Source: an uncultured bacterium (GTDB lineage Bacteria; Cyanobacteriota; Vampirovibrionia; Gastranaerophilales; Gastranaerophilaceae). From it: a DNA stretch of 64,000 nucleotides. The stretch covers positions 62,001-126,000 of the forward strand of contig CADCKD010000003.1 of the NCBI GenBank assembly GCA_902801985.1, given 5' to 3'. Every line of letters starts with the position of its first letter. Position 1 is the first letter of the stretch. The notes under the pieces were generated by a model, which saw only the letters and a program-made list of their open reading frames with translations, ran no database searches and was not told the origin of the DNA. This document shows positions 25,417 through 34,083 of this stretch, one piece after another. Made by a program: the position numbers and the translations under genes.

Positions 25417-26250
25417 TTATTTTGCTAAAAGATGGGTATTAATTTTGCCAAATTTAGCAGATAAATTATCTATAAAATGGATAAGATATAATTCCGGTTC
25501 AAGGTCTTTTTGATCAAGATCAATGATTGCGCCCCAATCGCTTCTGCCGTGGTGTGCTGCAATCATTTTGGCAACCATTTTGAAGCCTGCATTCATGCAG
25601 ATGCTAAAACCGTATTGTGAATGAGAAATCCATTCTTCTCTAAAGTTTGGAGCATAATCAATAAGTCCTGTTTCGGTGTCTATTGTGTACTCAAATATTT
25701 TACCAAAATCGTGCAATAGACACGCTGCATATATTTCATCTTGATTTGGTTTATATGTGAATTTATCCATATTGAGCTCTGCAAATTGGCAGCATTCAAC
25801 CGTGTGGACAAGTAATCCGCCGACATAGTTGTGGTGCATAAGTTTAGCTGCAGGCATGATTTTGAATTCTTGCTGATGAGCTGAAAATAATCCGGATACA
25901 AAGGCTTTCAGTTCTTCATCTTGAATTTTATTTATATATGATTGTAATTTGTTCCAATATTCATCAATTTCAGGTGCTTCTAAACCCAATTTGGCTTCTT
26001 TGACAAGTTCAAGCGCTGATACAAGACAATTATTATATTTTTCATTAAAAGTTGCAGAAACTATACGAACCAAATTCCCTGTTCTGAAGATTTTTGAGTC
26101 AAATCGGTTTAATGTTTCTTCCCAGAGTATACAATTTAACAGACTGTCGTCAACGGTGTCTCTGAGCTGAAGTTTGCCCATTTTTGTTCCGGCTTTTGTG
26201 TCCCCGATTGAAAAAATTACTACTTCGTATATGTCTTCTGTGCTGAACAT
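25417..26250 (-). CDS. YhaM-like 3'-5' exoribonuclease (OB-fold plus HD domain)
   Basis: 277 residues. The N-terminal OB-like domain (1-90) is followed by an HD domain: HNYVGGLLVHTVECC supplies the first His, CLLHDFGKIFEY the HD pair, and AAHHGRSDWGA later ligands. YhaM of Bacillus trims RNA and DNA 3' ends in a Mn2+-dependent way. The motif set is complete, though the protein is about 35 residues shorter than YhaM. AAGGAG precedes the ATG. Confidence 0.82.
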   Translation of the reverse strand: MFSTEDIYEVVIFSIGDTKAGTKMGKLQLRDTVDDSLLNCILWEETLNRFDSKIFRTGNLVRIVSATFNEKYNNCLVSALELVKEAKLGLEAPEIDEYWNKLQSYINKIQDEELKAFVSGLFSAHQQEFKIMPAAKLMHHNYVGGLLVHTVECCQFAELNMDKFTYKPNQDEIYAACLLHDFGKIFEYTIDTETGLIDYAPNFREEWISHSQYGFSICMNAGFKMVAKMIAAHHGRSDWGAIIDLDQKDLEPELYLIHFIDNLSAKFGKINTHLLAK

Positions 26251-26298
26251 AAATTTCTCCTTGTATTATTTTGTTTATGTGTATATTGTTTGATGGGA

Positions 26299-26421
26299 GA
26301 TCCTGAATCAAGTTCAGGATGACAAATAACTGATATGTAAAGTTTGTCATTCAGAGCGTAGCGATGAATCTATAAATTTATCAAAATAAGAAATTCTTTT
26401 GGTTTCACCCACAGAATGACG
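26299..26421. repeat. Interspersed dyad repeat pair (ATTCAGAGCGTAGCGATGAAT type)
   Basis: The first unit ATCCTGAA/TTCAGGAT is at 26300-26320. The second runs from GTCATTCAGAGCGTAGCGAT (26345) to the closing CACAGAATGAC (26410-26420), giving GTCATTC/GAATGAC ends. This type of repeat is scattered in many bacterial genomes. It lies in the gap between ilvC and the YhaM-like gene. Confidence 0.6.
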
Positions 26422-26429
26422 GTTTATGA

Positions 26430-27455
26430 TTAATTCCTTTCCCTGTCTATAATGTTTTCATTTCTTCCCCATTTGAATGATGAGCGAATTTCTTGTCCGA
26501 TAGCTTCAATTGGGTGATTAGCATTTTCTTCTCTTAATTTGTCAAAGTTTTTGTGCCCTGATTTCATTTCATCAGTAAATTCTTTTGCAAATTCGCCTGA
26601 TTGTATATCTTTTAAGATTTTGCGCATAGCTTCTTTTGAAGCTTCACCAATAACTTTTGGCCCTCTTGTCATGTCGCCGTATTCTGCGGTATTAGAGATT
26701 GAATATCTCATATCTGCCAACCCGCCTTGGTTTACGAGATCAATGATGAGTTTCATTTCATGCAGAACCTCAAAATATGCCATGTATGGAGAGTACCCTG
26801 CTTCTGTTAACACCTCAAATCCTGCCTTCATTAATGCTGAAACTCCCCCGCAAATAACTGCCTGTTCTCCAAAAAGATCTGTTTCTGTCTCTTCTCTGAA
26901 AGTTGTTTCAATTATTCCTGCTCTGCCGGCACCGATAGCACAAGCATAAGATAGGGCAACTTCTTTAGAATCTCCGCTTGGATCTTGCTCTACTGCAATA
27001 AGGCTCGGAACTCCTTTGCCCTCTGTGTATTGGCTTCTTACTGTGTGCCCCGGCCCTTTTGGTGCAACCATGATAACATTTACTTCGGCAGGTGCAACGA
27101 TTTTTTTGAAATGAATATTAAATCCGTGTGCAAACATCAAATATTGCCCTGCTCTCAAATGTGGTTTGATTTGGTTTTCGTATACATCTGCCTGTACTTC
27201 ATCAGGAATTAGTATTTGTATAATATCCGCCCATTTTACCGCATCTTCAATAGTCATAGTCTTGAAACCGTAATTTTGAGCTTTTTTATCTGATGCTCCG
27301 CCAAGTCTTAAACCCAAAACAACATTACAACCTGAGTCTTTAAGATTCATTGATTGTCCGTAACCTTGAGATCCAAAACCTATAATTGCGATTTTTTTTG
27401 TTTTTATAAGATTTTGATCAATATCCTTGTCCAAATATATTTTTAATTCGCTCAT
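26430..27455 (-). CDS. ilvC: Ketol-acid reductoisomerase
   Basis: 341-residue class I enzyme that converts acetolactate to dihydroxyisovalerate with NADPH, step two of valine, leucine and isoleucine synthesis. The dinucleotide motif GFGSQGYGQSMNLKDSG is near the N-terminus; the C-terminal knotted domain carries the metal site (FGEQAVICGGVSALMKAGFE, YFEVLHEMKLIIDL). AGGGGA precedes the ATG. The acetolactate synthase gene lies 19 kb away at 46281. Confidence 0.96.
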   Translation of the reverse strand: MSELKIYLDKDIDQNLIKTKKIAIIGFGSQGYGQSMNLKDSGCNVVLGLRLGGASDKKAQNYGFKTMTIEDAVKWADIIQILIPDEVQADVYENQIKPHLRAGQYLMFAHGFNIHFKKIVAPAEVNVIMVAPKGPGHTVRSQYTEGKGVPSLIAVEQDPSGDSKEVALSYACAIGAGRAGIIETTFREETETDLFGEQAVICGGVSALMKAGFEVLTEAGYSPYMAYFEVLHEMKLIIDLVNQGGLADMRYSISNTAEYGDMTRGPKVIGEASKEAMRKILKDIQSGEFAKEFTDEMKSGHKNFDKLREENANHPIEAIGQEIRSSFKWGRNENIIDRERN

Positions 27456-27500
27456 AAGATATCCCCTTCTGTGTGTATATTAACATAAATATAAAAAAAA

Positions 27501-27592
27501 TTAACCTCACCCAAAACACCTCTCCCAGAATTAAGCGAGAGAAAAGTATCTTAACCTCACCCCTACCCCTCTCCTAGAATTAGGCGAGGGGT
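27501..27592. repeat. Interspersed CCTC/GAGG repeat, two tandem copies
   Basis: Two head-to-tail units of TTAACCTCACCC...CTCTCC...GAATTA-GCGAG, at 27501-27550 and 27551-27592. They lie between the ilvC start and the terminator of the pseudopilin gene. The second copy is almost identical to the copies at 29152-29249. Confidence 0.8.
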
Positions 27593-27629
27593 ATATAAAA
27601 AACAAGAGAAGAACGAATGTTCTTCTCTT
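27593..27629 (-). terminator. Terminator of the pseudopilin gene
   Basis: Perfect 11-pair stem AAGAGAAGAAC/GTTCTTCTCTT with a GAAT loop. On the minus strand it is followed by GTTTTTTAT. Confidence 0.88.
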
Positions 27630-27661
27630 GCTATGATATATATTTATATCTTTGATTTTGA

Positions 27662-28405
27662 CTACTTAGCAGTTGCTAATACAGCTTTTGCAGCATCTGT
27701 AGCAGGTTCTACTGTTGCATCGTGGAATACAACAGGGAAGATATCTGTCATGTGAGCAGAATCGTTAGGTACTGTACAAGCTTGATCTGGGTTCAAAGTT
27801 GCTGTTGGAGAAGTTAATGCTTTTCCTGATGCATTTTTAGAACAAGTAACTTCTTTGTTAGGTAATGTTTTACCGTTAACATCAATAAATCCTAAGCAAG
27901 TTGGGTGACTTGTAATCCAAGCGTTGTTCATAACAGAACCAATTTCAAGAACACATTCTTGATTAGCAGCAGGTTTAGCTGCTGGCATTACAACAAGTGA
28001 ACCATCAGCTAATGTATAGTAAACGACATCAGTCAAAGTACCTGCTGTTGTACTACTTATAGAATTGAATGTTGGATTCTCAACATATGGTTTAGTTTTT
28101 GAAACTGTTTGACCTGTTAATGTACCGTTTAATACAGCACAAATTGATTTTGTACCATCATTTGCGTTATCAGTTGCAGGGTCTGTACCACATGCTTTGT
28201 TTACAGCACCATAGTTGAAATCATATTGTGCTTCAGCCATCAAGCCAGCTTGGTTTAATGTTGATAATGATTTTTTGTACTGTGATCTAAATTTTGCAGA
28301 GTTAGTGTTTGCAATCAATGTAGGAATAGTCATAGCAGCAACTACACCAATGATACCTAAAGTAATCAATACTTCTGCCAAAGTAAAACCGAATCTTTTT
28401 TTCAT
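27662..28405 (-). CDS. Type IV pilin-like / pseudopilin protein
   Basis: 247 residues. The prepilin leader MKKRFG is cut before FTLAEVLITLGIIGVVAAMT, the classic N-methylated hydrophobic helix, with the Glu at mature position 5. The globular part has six cysteines in pairs (NKACGTD, KSICAVL, QECVLE, THPTCLGF, VTCSKN, QACTVPN) and a terminal HDATVEPATD segment. It is secreted and assembled by a type II secretion or type IV pilus machine, whose genes are not here. I use the ATG at 28405 with an AAAGG ribosome site rather than the GTG four codons earlier. Confidence 0.85.
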   Translation of the reverse strand: MKKRFGFTLAEVLITLGIIGVVAAMTIPTLIANTNSAKFRSQYKKSLSTLNQAGLMAEAQYDFNYGAVNKACGTDPATDNANDGTKSICAVLNGTLTGQTVSKTKPYVENPTFNSISSTTAGTLTDVVYYTLADGSLVVMPAAKPAANQECVLEIGSVMNNAWITSHPTCLGFIDVNGKTLPNKEVTCSKNASGKALTSPTATLNPDQACTVPNDSAHMTDIFPVVFHDATVEPATDAAKAVLATAK

Positions 28406-28695
28406 AATTTTTTTCACCTTTCTTTTTGAATGTAAATTATAATTACTCTTTACTATATGCTTTACACAAAGATTATATTACAGTTTTTTTCAAAACGTGT
28501 CAACCGAATATATGATTTTGTGTATGAGTATTAATCCCAAATAATTAATTTTGATAACATTAATCTTTAAAAATTAATTCTTAAGGATTAGTAGAAGGTA
28601 CACTTAATGGCCCAAAAGCCTTATTTTATGGGAATTTTATTTTTTATAAGATTTTGTTAAGAAATATTAACATTTCTTTTAGATGAATTGTCTTT
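28406..28695. other. Intergenic region upstream of the pseudopilin gene, no gene seen
   Basis: About 290 bases of very AT-rich sequence upstream of the pseudopilin ATG. I see no open frame, RNA gene or strong promoter pair. The segment AATTAATTTTGATAACATTAA with the nearby AAAATTAATTCTTAAGGATT forms loose inverted repeats. Confidence 0.5.
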
Positions 28696-28783
28696 TTACC
28701 TCACCCCAACCCCTCTCCTAATATTAGGCGAGGGAAAAACTAAAAGCCTTCTCCTAAAGTGTAGGAGAAGGTTGGATGAGGTA
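28696..28783. repeat. Composite CCTC/GAGG repeat with perfect hairpin
   Basis: One forward unit (28696-28735) followed by an inverted unit with a perfect 10-pair hairpin CCTTCTCCTA/TAGGAGAAGG (28747-28771) and GTTGGATGAGGT. It abuts the 3' end of the DUF559 gene. Confidence 0.8.
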
Positions 28784-28787
28784 TGTA

Positions 28788-29132
28788 TTATAAATCTCTT
28801 ATAATATCCGAGAGTTTTAAATATACCCCTTCAATATTTTCATCAATTTCATTATTCCAAAATCTAATAATTCGGTAGCCTCGAGATGTAAGATATTCGC
28901 TTCTTTTATTATCATAAGCTATATTTTGGGGCTCATTATGCTGACCGCCATCCAATTCAATAATTAATTTTAATTTTCTGCATGCAAAATCGACAATATA
29001 GTCACCTATTGGGTACTGTCTTACAAATTTAATTCCGTTAAATTGCTTGTTTCGAAGTAAATTCCATAATTTTTGTTCTTGGGTAGTTGAATTATAACGT
29101 AATTCTCTAGCTTTTATATATTTATCTTCCAT
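28788..29132 (-). CDS. DUF559-family endonuclease-like protein
   Basis: 114 residues. Restriction-endonuclease-like fold related to Vsr nicking enzymes: EQKLWNLLRNKQFNGIKFVR, PIGDYIVDFACRKLKLIIEL and DGGQH (likely catalytic Asp/Glu/His), then RIIRFWNNEI. Function of the family is not established. I start at the ATG at 29132; the open frame reaches a GTG inside the repeat upstream, which is unlikely to be used. A TATAAT ends 6 bases before the ATG and no ribosome site is seen. The gene is bracketed on both sides by the CCTC/GAGG repeats. Confidence 0.82.
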   Translation of the reverse strand: MEDKYIKARELRYNSTTQEQKLWNLLRNKQFNGIKFVRQYPIGDYIVDFACRKLKLIIELDGGQHNEPQNIAYDNKRSEYLTSRGYRIIRFWNNEIDENIEGVYLKLSDIIRDL

Positions 29133-29138
29133 AAATTT

Positions 29139-29144
29139 ATTATA
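29139..29144 (-). promoter_or_regulatory. Candidate -10 box of a leaderless transcript (DUF559 gene)
   Basis: Perfect TATAAT on the minus strand, 6 bases before the ATG at 29132. It lies just inside the flanking repeat copies. Confidence 0.45.
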
Positions 29145-29151
29145 TAACAAT

Positions 29152-29249
29152 CTTAACCTCACCCCTACCCCTCTCCTAGAATTAGGCGAGGGAAAAGTAT
29201 CTTAACCGCACCCCAACCCCTCTCCTAATATTAGGCGAGGGAAAAGTAT
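29152..29249. repeat. Interspersed CCTC/GAGG repeat, two tandem copies
   Basis: Units at 29152-29200 and 29201-29249, each TTAACC(T/G)CACCCC...CCCCTCTCCTA...TTAGGCGAGGGAAAAGTAT. They lie between the DUF559 gene and the GNAT gene and form tail-to-head copies of the unit at 27551. Confidence 0.85.
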
Positions 29250-29263
29250 TTTGGCCTCTTTCA

Positions 29264-30238
29264 CTACCCCCTAACCTGGTTTTCTCCAAGGACAAAAATC
29301 TCCCAATTTTGTGAGGTTTCTGATACCGGCTTATAAAAATCTCGTACAAGTATTTGTTGTGTCTGTACGGGTGTATATCCTTTTTGTTTTAAATATTCTC
29401 CAAATCTTTCAGATTCTTTTGTGTATTTTTTTTGTTTAATAAATGGGTAAAAAGCATGCTTTTTTTTGCCTATTTCGCACAAAAGAGAGTTTAGTATATC
29501 GTCATAACTGTATTCATAGCCGCTATTTGTAGTTACATCTATTATATAATTTAAATTATCGCTTGTTGTTATTGAAAAATAACCAAGTAACTTTTTGCTT
29601 TCTTCTAATATATAGCGAGTTTTGTATTCTTTTGTAAACCCTTGAAATAGCGGCTGTGTAAATTCTTTCGGGTTTCTTTGCAAAGAATTCTTGTATATAG
29701 AAACCAATTCTGAATTATATAATTCGGAAATTCTTTTGGCATCAGAATTTTGTGCATATAAAAGCCCGTTTTTCTTTAGTTCAGGGGTTGGTCTTTCTAT
29801 TTTCCACAAAGTTTCTGATGCGCATTGTCTAAAGCCGCATCCATTAATGAATAAATCAAATAATTCTTCATGACATTCGTCTATTGTGACGGTAAATGTT
29901 GCTGCTCCTTTTCCACCAAGTTTTTGGACTACAAATTCTACAAGGCTCTTACCTATTTCGTATCTGTTTTCTTTAAATATAAGCCTTGTAATATTAATTT
30001 TTTCGCAGTTGCCCGGGGTGCATTGTATCGTAATCAAACCCAAAATCTCTTTATCTTGCACTACAATAAATGACTCAGATTTGAATTTGAATTGAAGCGG
30101 TAACATTGCATTAATAAATCCAACAGATTCTTGTGTTAGATTTTTTGCAAGTTTATCGTTCTCATCAGTACAAAGGTACGATATGAGCTTCTTGAGTTTT
30201 GGAATATCAAAGCAAGTTAATCTTCTTATCTTTATCAT
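29264..30238 (-). CDS. Probable double GNAT acetyltransferase-like protein
   Basis: 324 residues. The N-terminal half (1-150) follows a GNAT pattern: IRRLTCFDIPKLKKLI, VQDKEILGLITIQ, then a helix and NGCGFRQCASETLWK. The second half (155-310) looks like a second, more diverged copy (NSDAKRISELYNSE, LEESKKLLGYFSI, LKQKGYTPVQTQQILV). A clear acetyl-CoA loop (Q/R-x-x-G-x-G/A) is not seen in either half, so one or both may be inactive. No ribosome site; a good promoter places transcription at the ATG. Confidence 0.5.
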   Translation of the reverse strand: MIKIRRLTCFDIPKLKKLISYLCTDENDKLAKNLTQESVGFINAMLPLQFKFKSESFIVVQDKEILGLITIQCTPGNCEKINITRLIFKENRYEIGKSLVEFVVQKLGGKGAATFTVTIDECHEELFDLFINGCGFRQCASETLWKIERPTPELKKNGLLYAQNSDAKRISELYNSELVSIYKNSLQRNPKEFTQPLFQGFTKEYKTRYILEESKKLLGYFSITTSDNLNYIIDVTTNSGYEYSYDDILNSLLCEIGKKKHAFYPFIKQKKYTKESERFGEYLKQKGYTPVQTQQILVRDFYKPVSETSQNWEIFVLGENQVRG

Positions 30239-30244
30239 ATTAAT

Positions 30245-30272
30245 ATTATAGAAAGTTTTTGTATTAAATCAA
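30245..30272 (-). promoter_or_regulatory. Promoter of a probably leaderless GNAT-like gene
   Basis: TTGATT (30267-30272), a 16-base spacer and a perfect TATAAT (30245-30250) on the minus strand, then 6 bases to the ATG. This is the best-formed example of the leaderless arrangement in the window. Confidence 0.65.
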
Positions 30273-30287
30273 TACAGATATTTACCC

Positions 30288-32579
30288 CTAGCCGCGTTGC
30301 AACTCAAATATGCGGAATTGGGAAGGTTCTAATTTATCAAATTCCAAAATATCGGTATTTTCTATTGATTTTGTTTTATAATCTTTGTTTTCTATTATAT
30401 ATTCGCATTTTAGGTTGTAATCCCCGGGTATTGCAATTTTTCTGTCAAATACAGCATAACCTTCTACAATCTCTTTGTATGTTTCCCCTGTCGGTGCAGT
30501 TTTTACAACTTTTTCTGTCGGGTATTTGTAATTTGCGACTACAAGGTAAGCTTTGTTTAAAGGTTCTCTTGTGATAAGCCAAGCGCAGAAACCATCCTCA
30601 TCTTCAATTATGATTTGGGCTTCTCCCTCTGTTATTATGCTATTATTTTTTACAAATCTATCAAGAGCATCAAATTTCTTGAAGAAATCTTCGTTTTTGC
30701 TGCGTTTCATTGCGACTTCTTCGCCAATGGTAAATTCAAGTCCGCCTTTTGTAAAGCTTTCATCCCCATCTGCGTATAACATAGGACGCTGTGCATATTT
30801 ACCTCCCGGTAAAAGTTTATATTTCGCCCATTTAAACAATGCTCCACTTTCGCCAAGTTGTGCAGGATACTGATCTATTACATTGAATTCCCCGTCTTGA
30901 TTGTTATACGTTTTCAAGATAGAAAGCATATTGCCTTGTTTAAATTTAGTATTGTAATTGTATAGTTCCTGATTGTCATCTGTTATTTTTTCAGGTGTTT
31001 TTTCAAATTGGGATATTATATCATTTCCCCAAAGAGTATCGAATTTCATATCTTCATGATATTCCTTGTAATATCCGTCCCATAGCATATATTCTGCCAG
31101 AGTGCCAAAGTACGGATATTTTTTCTTCATAGTGGCATTAAGTTTATTTAGAACGTATTTAGGGGCTCTATAACTTATCGGGCGGCCGTTTTGTTCTGAA
31201 ACTTCGTCTACAACGTGGTCAATGTGATCTACTCTGAAGCCGTCAAAATTGTAATCACTTTGAAGATTTTCAAGGCTTTCAATAAATAAATTTATTACAT
31301 CTTCATTAAATTTGCCGTTTTCAAGATTTACAAAATAATATGGCGTTTGGCAATCTAGGTTTGCAAATGCGCTGACATCATCTCCTTTATAGTCAAAATG
31401 CTTAAATAACGGATAACCTCCGCATTCACTCATTCCGTCAAATACAGGAACCCCTGCAGAACACCATGCTCCTCCCGGTGCCGGCCAAAGACCTGCACTA
31501 ATTAGGGACTGAATGGCATCTATTTGCTTTGTAATATCTTCTTCTGTTAATTTTTTGCTATCGTTTTTAAATCCGTGGATTTGAGCAACGATTTCTCTTA
31601 CTCGTTTGTGGAGTTTTAATTGATTTTGTCTTGAAAGCATAAGATTTGAAAGTGTTTTCTTATGTTCAAGCATTATTCCGTCAAAATTGTCGTATAATTC
31701 TTGAAATGCAGGACTCAAATCCCCGCTATTTCCTTGAAGCCTTTGCAAATATACTTCTTTAGTTATTTTTATATCGTCTTCGTCGTGGTCTTTTGATAAA
31801 AATTCTGCTACTTCATCAACTTTTTCTTTGAGTTTGTCTTGTAATTCATTAACATCATACCAGCGTGCAACTTGAGGGTTTGCGAGTACAAATTTTGAAA
31901 ATCTTCCGGTTTGCGGCAATACATCATATATTACCGGGTGTCCCGCAAGCTGTGCAAGTTCTATAAAAATTTGTAATTGCTTTTTAACATCCATTCCTGT
32001 GATATTTGCAATTTCTTCATCATACAGTTTGTCGCTGACTTCGTTGCTTTTTGGAAGATAAGCACAACCAAATTCCCTTGGGTGAAACGGTATTAAGTAT
32101 ATTGTTGTATTATATATACCGCTATTTTTATTCCCTGTCGGTAATATCAGTAACTGCTTTAGCCAGTCGAAAAATTTTCCCGGTTCCTCATTTTTATTAC
32201 CGTTGCCAAGTGCAGCTAAATTTATGAGCTTGATATCGTGCCCTTCTTTTTTAAACCAATCAGAGTTTTTTTCATGATTTCTTGATAAAGGACTTATTTC
32301 ATTATTTTTAAATGTGAATTTGCCGTTTGAAAATACTTTATTTGCACGCCATTTTTTTTCTAATGCAAATAAGGTTTCTTCATAAGTAAGTTCATCAAGA
32401 GCTTTTTGGAACGGGTATGGCAAGTATCCGTATATATCTAATTGTTCAGAGAGAAATTCTTTTCTTTCTTCTTCAATATTGTCAAATGAATATACATTTT
32501 TTAAGTTCTCATATATTTCATTGAGCTCTTTATCTTTTGCTATTTCAGGCTTTTTTCGTGTAAATAAAAAATCTAACAT
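30288..32579 (-). CDS. GH13-like alpha-glucan enzyme with altered motifs
   Basis: 763 residues. A (beta/alpha)8 barrel of the alpha-amylase superfamily is indicated by FDGFRVDHIDHV (nucleophile Asp in region II), GTLAEYMLWDGYY (acid/base Glu in region III) and a C-terminal beta domain ending in a basic tail. Region I reads DVLPQTGRFS in place of DxxxNH, and region IV reads YNNQDGEF where NHD is expected. These two departures could mean changed specificity or loss of activity. A long helical insert (about 250-380) is unusual. AGGGAG precedes the ATG. It is perhaps a glucan transferase or debranching-type enzyme acting with GlgA. Confidence 0.65.
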   Translation of the reverse strand: MLDFLFTRKKPEIAKDKELNEIYENLKNVYSFDNIEEERKEFLSEQLDIYGYLPYPFQKALDELTYEETLFALEKKWRANKVFSNGKFTFKNNEISPLSRNHEKNSDWFKKEGHDIKLINLAALGNGNKNEEPGKFFDWLKQLLILPTGNKNSGIYNTTIYLIPFHPREFGCAYLPKSNEVSDKLYDEEIANITGMDVKKQLQIFIELAQLAGHPVIYDVLPQTGRFSKFVLANPQVARWYDVNELQDKLKEKVDEVAEFLSKDHDEDDIKITKEVYLQRLQGNSGDLSPAFQELYDNFDGIMLEHKKTLSNLMLSRQNQLKLHKRVREIVAQIHGFKNDSKKLTEEDITKQIDAIQSLISAGLWPAPGGAWCSAGVPVFDGMSECGGYPLFKHFDYKGDDVSAFANLDCQTPYYFVNLENGKFNEDVINLFIESLENLQSDYNFDGFRVDHIDHVVDEVSEQNGRPISYRAPKYVLNKLNATMKKKYPYFGTLAEYMLWDGYYKEYHEDMKFDTLWGNDIISQFEKTPEKITDDNQELYNYNTKFKQGNMLSILKTYNNQDGEFNVIDQYPAQLGESGALFKWAKYKLLPGGKYAQRPMLYADGDESFTKGGLEFTIGEEVAMKRSKNEDFFKKFDALDRFVKNNSIITEGEAQIIIEDEDGFCAWLITREPLNKAYLVVANYKYPTEKVVKTAPTGETYKEIVEGYAVFDRKIAIPGDYNLKCEYIIENKDYKTKSIENTDILEFDKLEPSQFRIFELQRG

Positions 32580-32732
32580 AAATTTCTCCCTATAATGTTA
32601 GAATTATACCACATACAAAAAAATAGTCTATTGTTAATATTCCCCACGTGTCTAATAGTATTACAACTTTTTGCAATTACATTAGTAAGTAAGAAAATAA
32701 AAAGTTTTTTGTGTAGTAAAGAGGATTTAAAA

Positions 32733-33407
32733 ATGCAAACCAAAGAAAAAAGTATTACAGTGATTATTGTGGAGGATTTTAAACTTACCCGTGTAGGATT
32801 GAGATGTGCCCTAAACTCAAATCCTGATATTGAAGTAGTAGCCGAGTCGGAGGATGCCATCAACGGATTAAAATACATAGATAAATTCCATCCGGATGTT
32901 GTTTTAATGGATTTGGGTCTTCCTCAGATGAACGGAATTGAAGCTATAATTAAATTAAGAGAAAAGTATAAAGATCTTAAAATAATTGCTTTGACTTCTC
33001 ATGACAGAGAAGAAGAGGTTATTGCGGCTCTAAGTTCAGGGGCAAATGCATATTGTTTAAAAGATATTGATCCTGAAAAATTGGCTGATGTCATAAGAGA
33101 TGTTAATAATGGCGTCTGTTGGTTAGATCCTATGGTTGCTCATTTAGCACTTAAATCTATTCCAAAAGTCGATGATGCAGCTTTGGTTGGTGAACATGCC
33201 GCATCAGGAGTGAAAATTCCTTTAACAGAACGAGAATATGAGGTTCTAAAACACTTAGTTGCCGGCAAAAGTAATACTGAGATTGCAAAAGAATTGATTG
33301 TCAGTGTTCATACTGCTAAGGCTCATGTTTGTTCTATTTTGCAAAAAATGTGCGTCAATGACCGTGTTCAAGCTGCAGTAAAAGCTGTTAAAGAAGGAAT
33401 GGTTTAA
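32733..33407 (+). CDS. NarL/FixJ-type response regulator, orphan
   Basis: 224 residues. The receiver domain (about 8-125) has acidic pair E14-D15, the phosphoryl Asp D60 in VVLMDLGLPQMNG, and the Thr and Lys of ALTSHDREE and AYCLKD. A LuxR-type helix-turn-helix follows (PLTEREYEVLKHLVAGKSNT, then VSVHTAKAHVCSILQKM). No sensor kinase is adjacent. The ATG at 32733 has GAGGA upstream; the open frame extends further but without a ribosome site. A terminator follows. Confidence 0.92.
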   Translation: MQTKEKSITVIIVEDFKLTRVGLRCALNSNPDIEVVAESEDAINGLKYIDKFHPDVVLMDLGLPQMNGIEAIIKLREKYKDLKIIALTSHDREEEVIAALSSGANAYCLKDIDPEKLADVIRDVNNGVCWLDPMVAHLALKSIPKVDDAALVGEHAASGVKIPLTEREYEVLKHLVAGKSNTEIAKELIVSVHTAKAHVCSILQKMCVNDRVQAAVKAVKEGMV

Positions 33408-33445
33408 ATAAAAATTACATATTTCTGTATCTATTTATATAGTTG

Positions 33446-33483
33446 CTTCTGAGTGAATTAGATTTCATTCAGAAGTTTTTTTA
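33446..33483 (+). terminator. Terminator of the response regulator, overlapping the maf stop codon
   Basis: 12-pair stem CTTCTGAGTGAA/TTCATTCAGAAG (one G-U) with a 6-base loop and seven T residues. The loop contains the maf stop codon and the right arm encodes its last codons on the other strand. Confidence 0.88.
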
Positions 33484-34030
33484 CAAGTTTTGACGGTAAG
33501 CCTATTACATTGTCTATGTCCCCTTTAACTTCTTTTACATAGCCCTGTGGTAATTCTTGTATTCCGTATGCTCCGGCTTTATCATACGGTTTATAGGTCT
33601 CAATATAATAGTTAATTTGTTCATCTGTTAAGTCTTCAAATGTTACATAAGTTGTATCAGATTCTACCTTATATTTCATTGTTTCAGAATTTATTACTGC
33701 AACTGATGTGACCACAAAGTGAGTTTTATTAGAGAGCTCTTTAAGCATTTTGTATGCATTTTGTTTGTCCGTTGGTTTACCTAATATCTTGTTATCAATT
33801 ACAACAATAGTGTCTGCACCGAGCACGAGAGAATTCTTTTTTTGACTTTGAAGTTCTTTTGCTACGTATAACGCTTTATTATATGCTAAATTTTCAACAA
33901 AATCATAAGAGAAATCCGTCTTGTCATGTTGTTCAACATAAGAAGACGGAAGAACTTCAAAATCAATTTTCATTTTTTTTAGAATATCTGCCCTTCTTGG
34001 TGAAGAAGAGCCCAGGATAATTTTTCCCAT
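33458..34030 (-). CDS. maf: Maf-family nucleotide pyrophosphatase
   Basis: 190 residues. Hydrolyses non-canonical or methylated dNTPs to monophosphates (housecleaning). Motifs: ILGSSSPRRADILKKM at the N-terminus, VLGADTIVV in the middle (catalytic Asp), and DKAGAYGIQ near the C-terminus. Length is standard. AGGAG precedes the ATG. It converges with the response regulator gene and shares its terminator region. Confidence 0.94.
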   Translation of the reverse strand: MGKIILGSSSPRRADILKKMKIDFEVLPSSYVEQHDKTDFSYDFVENLAYNKALYVAKELQSQKKNSLVLGADTIVVIDNKILGKPTDKQNAYKMLKELSNKTHFVVTSVAVINSETMKYKVESDTTYVTFEDLTDEQINYYIETYKPYDKAGAYGIQELPQGYVKEVKGDIDNVIGLPSKLVKKLLNEI

Positions 34031-34083
34031 TGTTGTCTCCTTTTTGATAAATCTATTTTATCAAAAACAAAGACTTCAAACTT

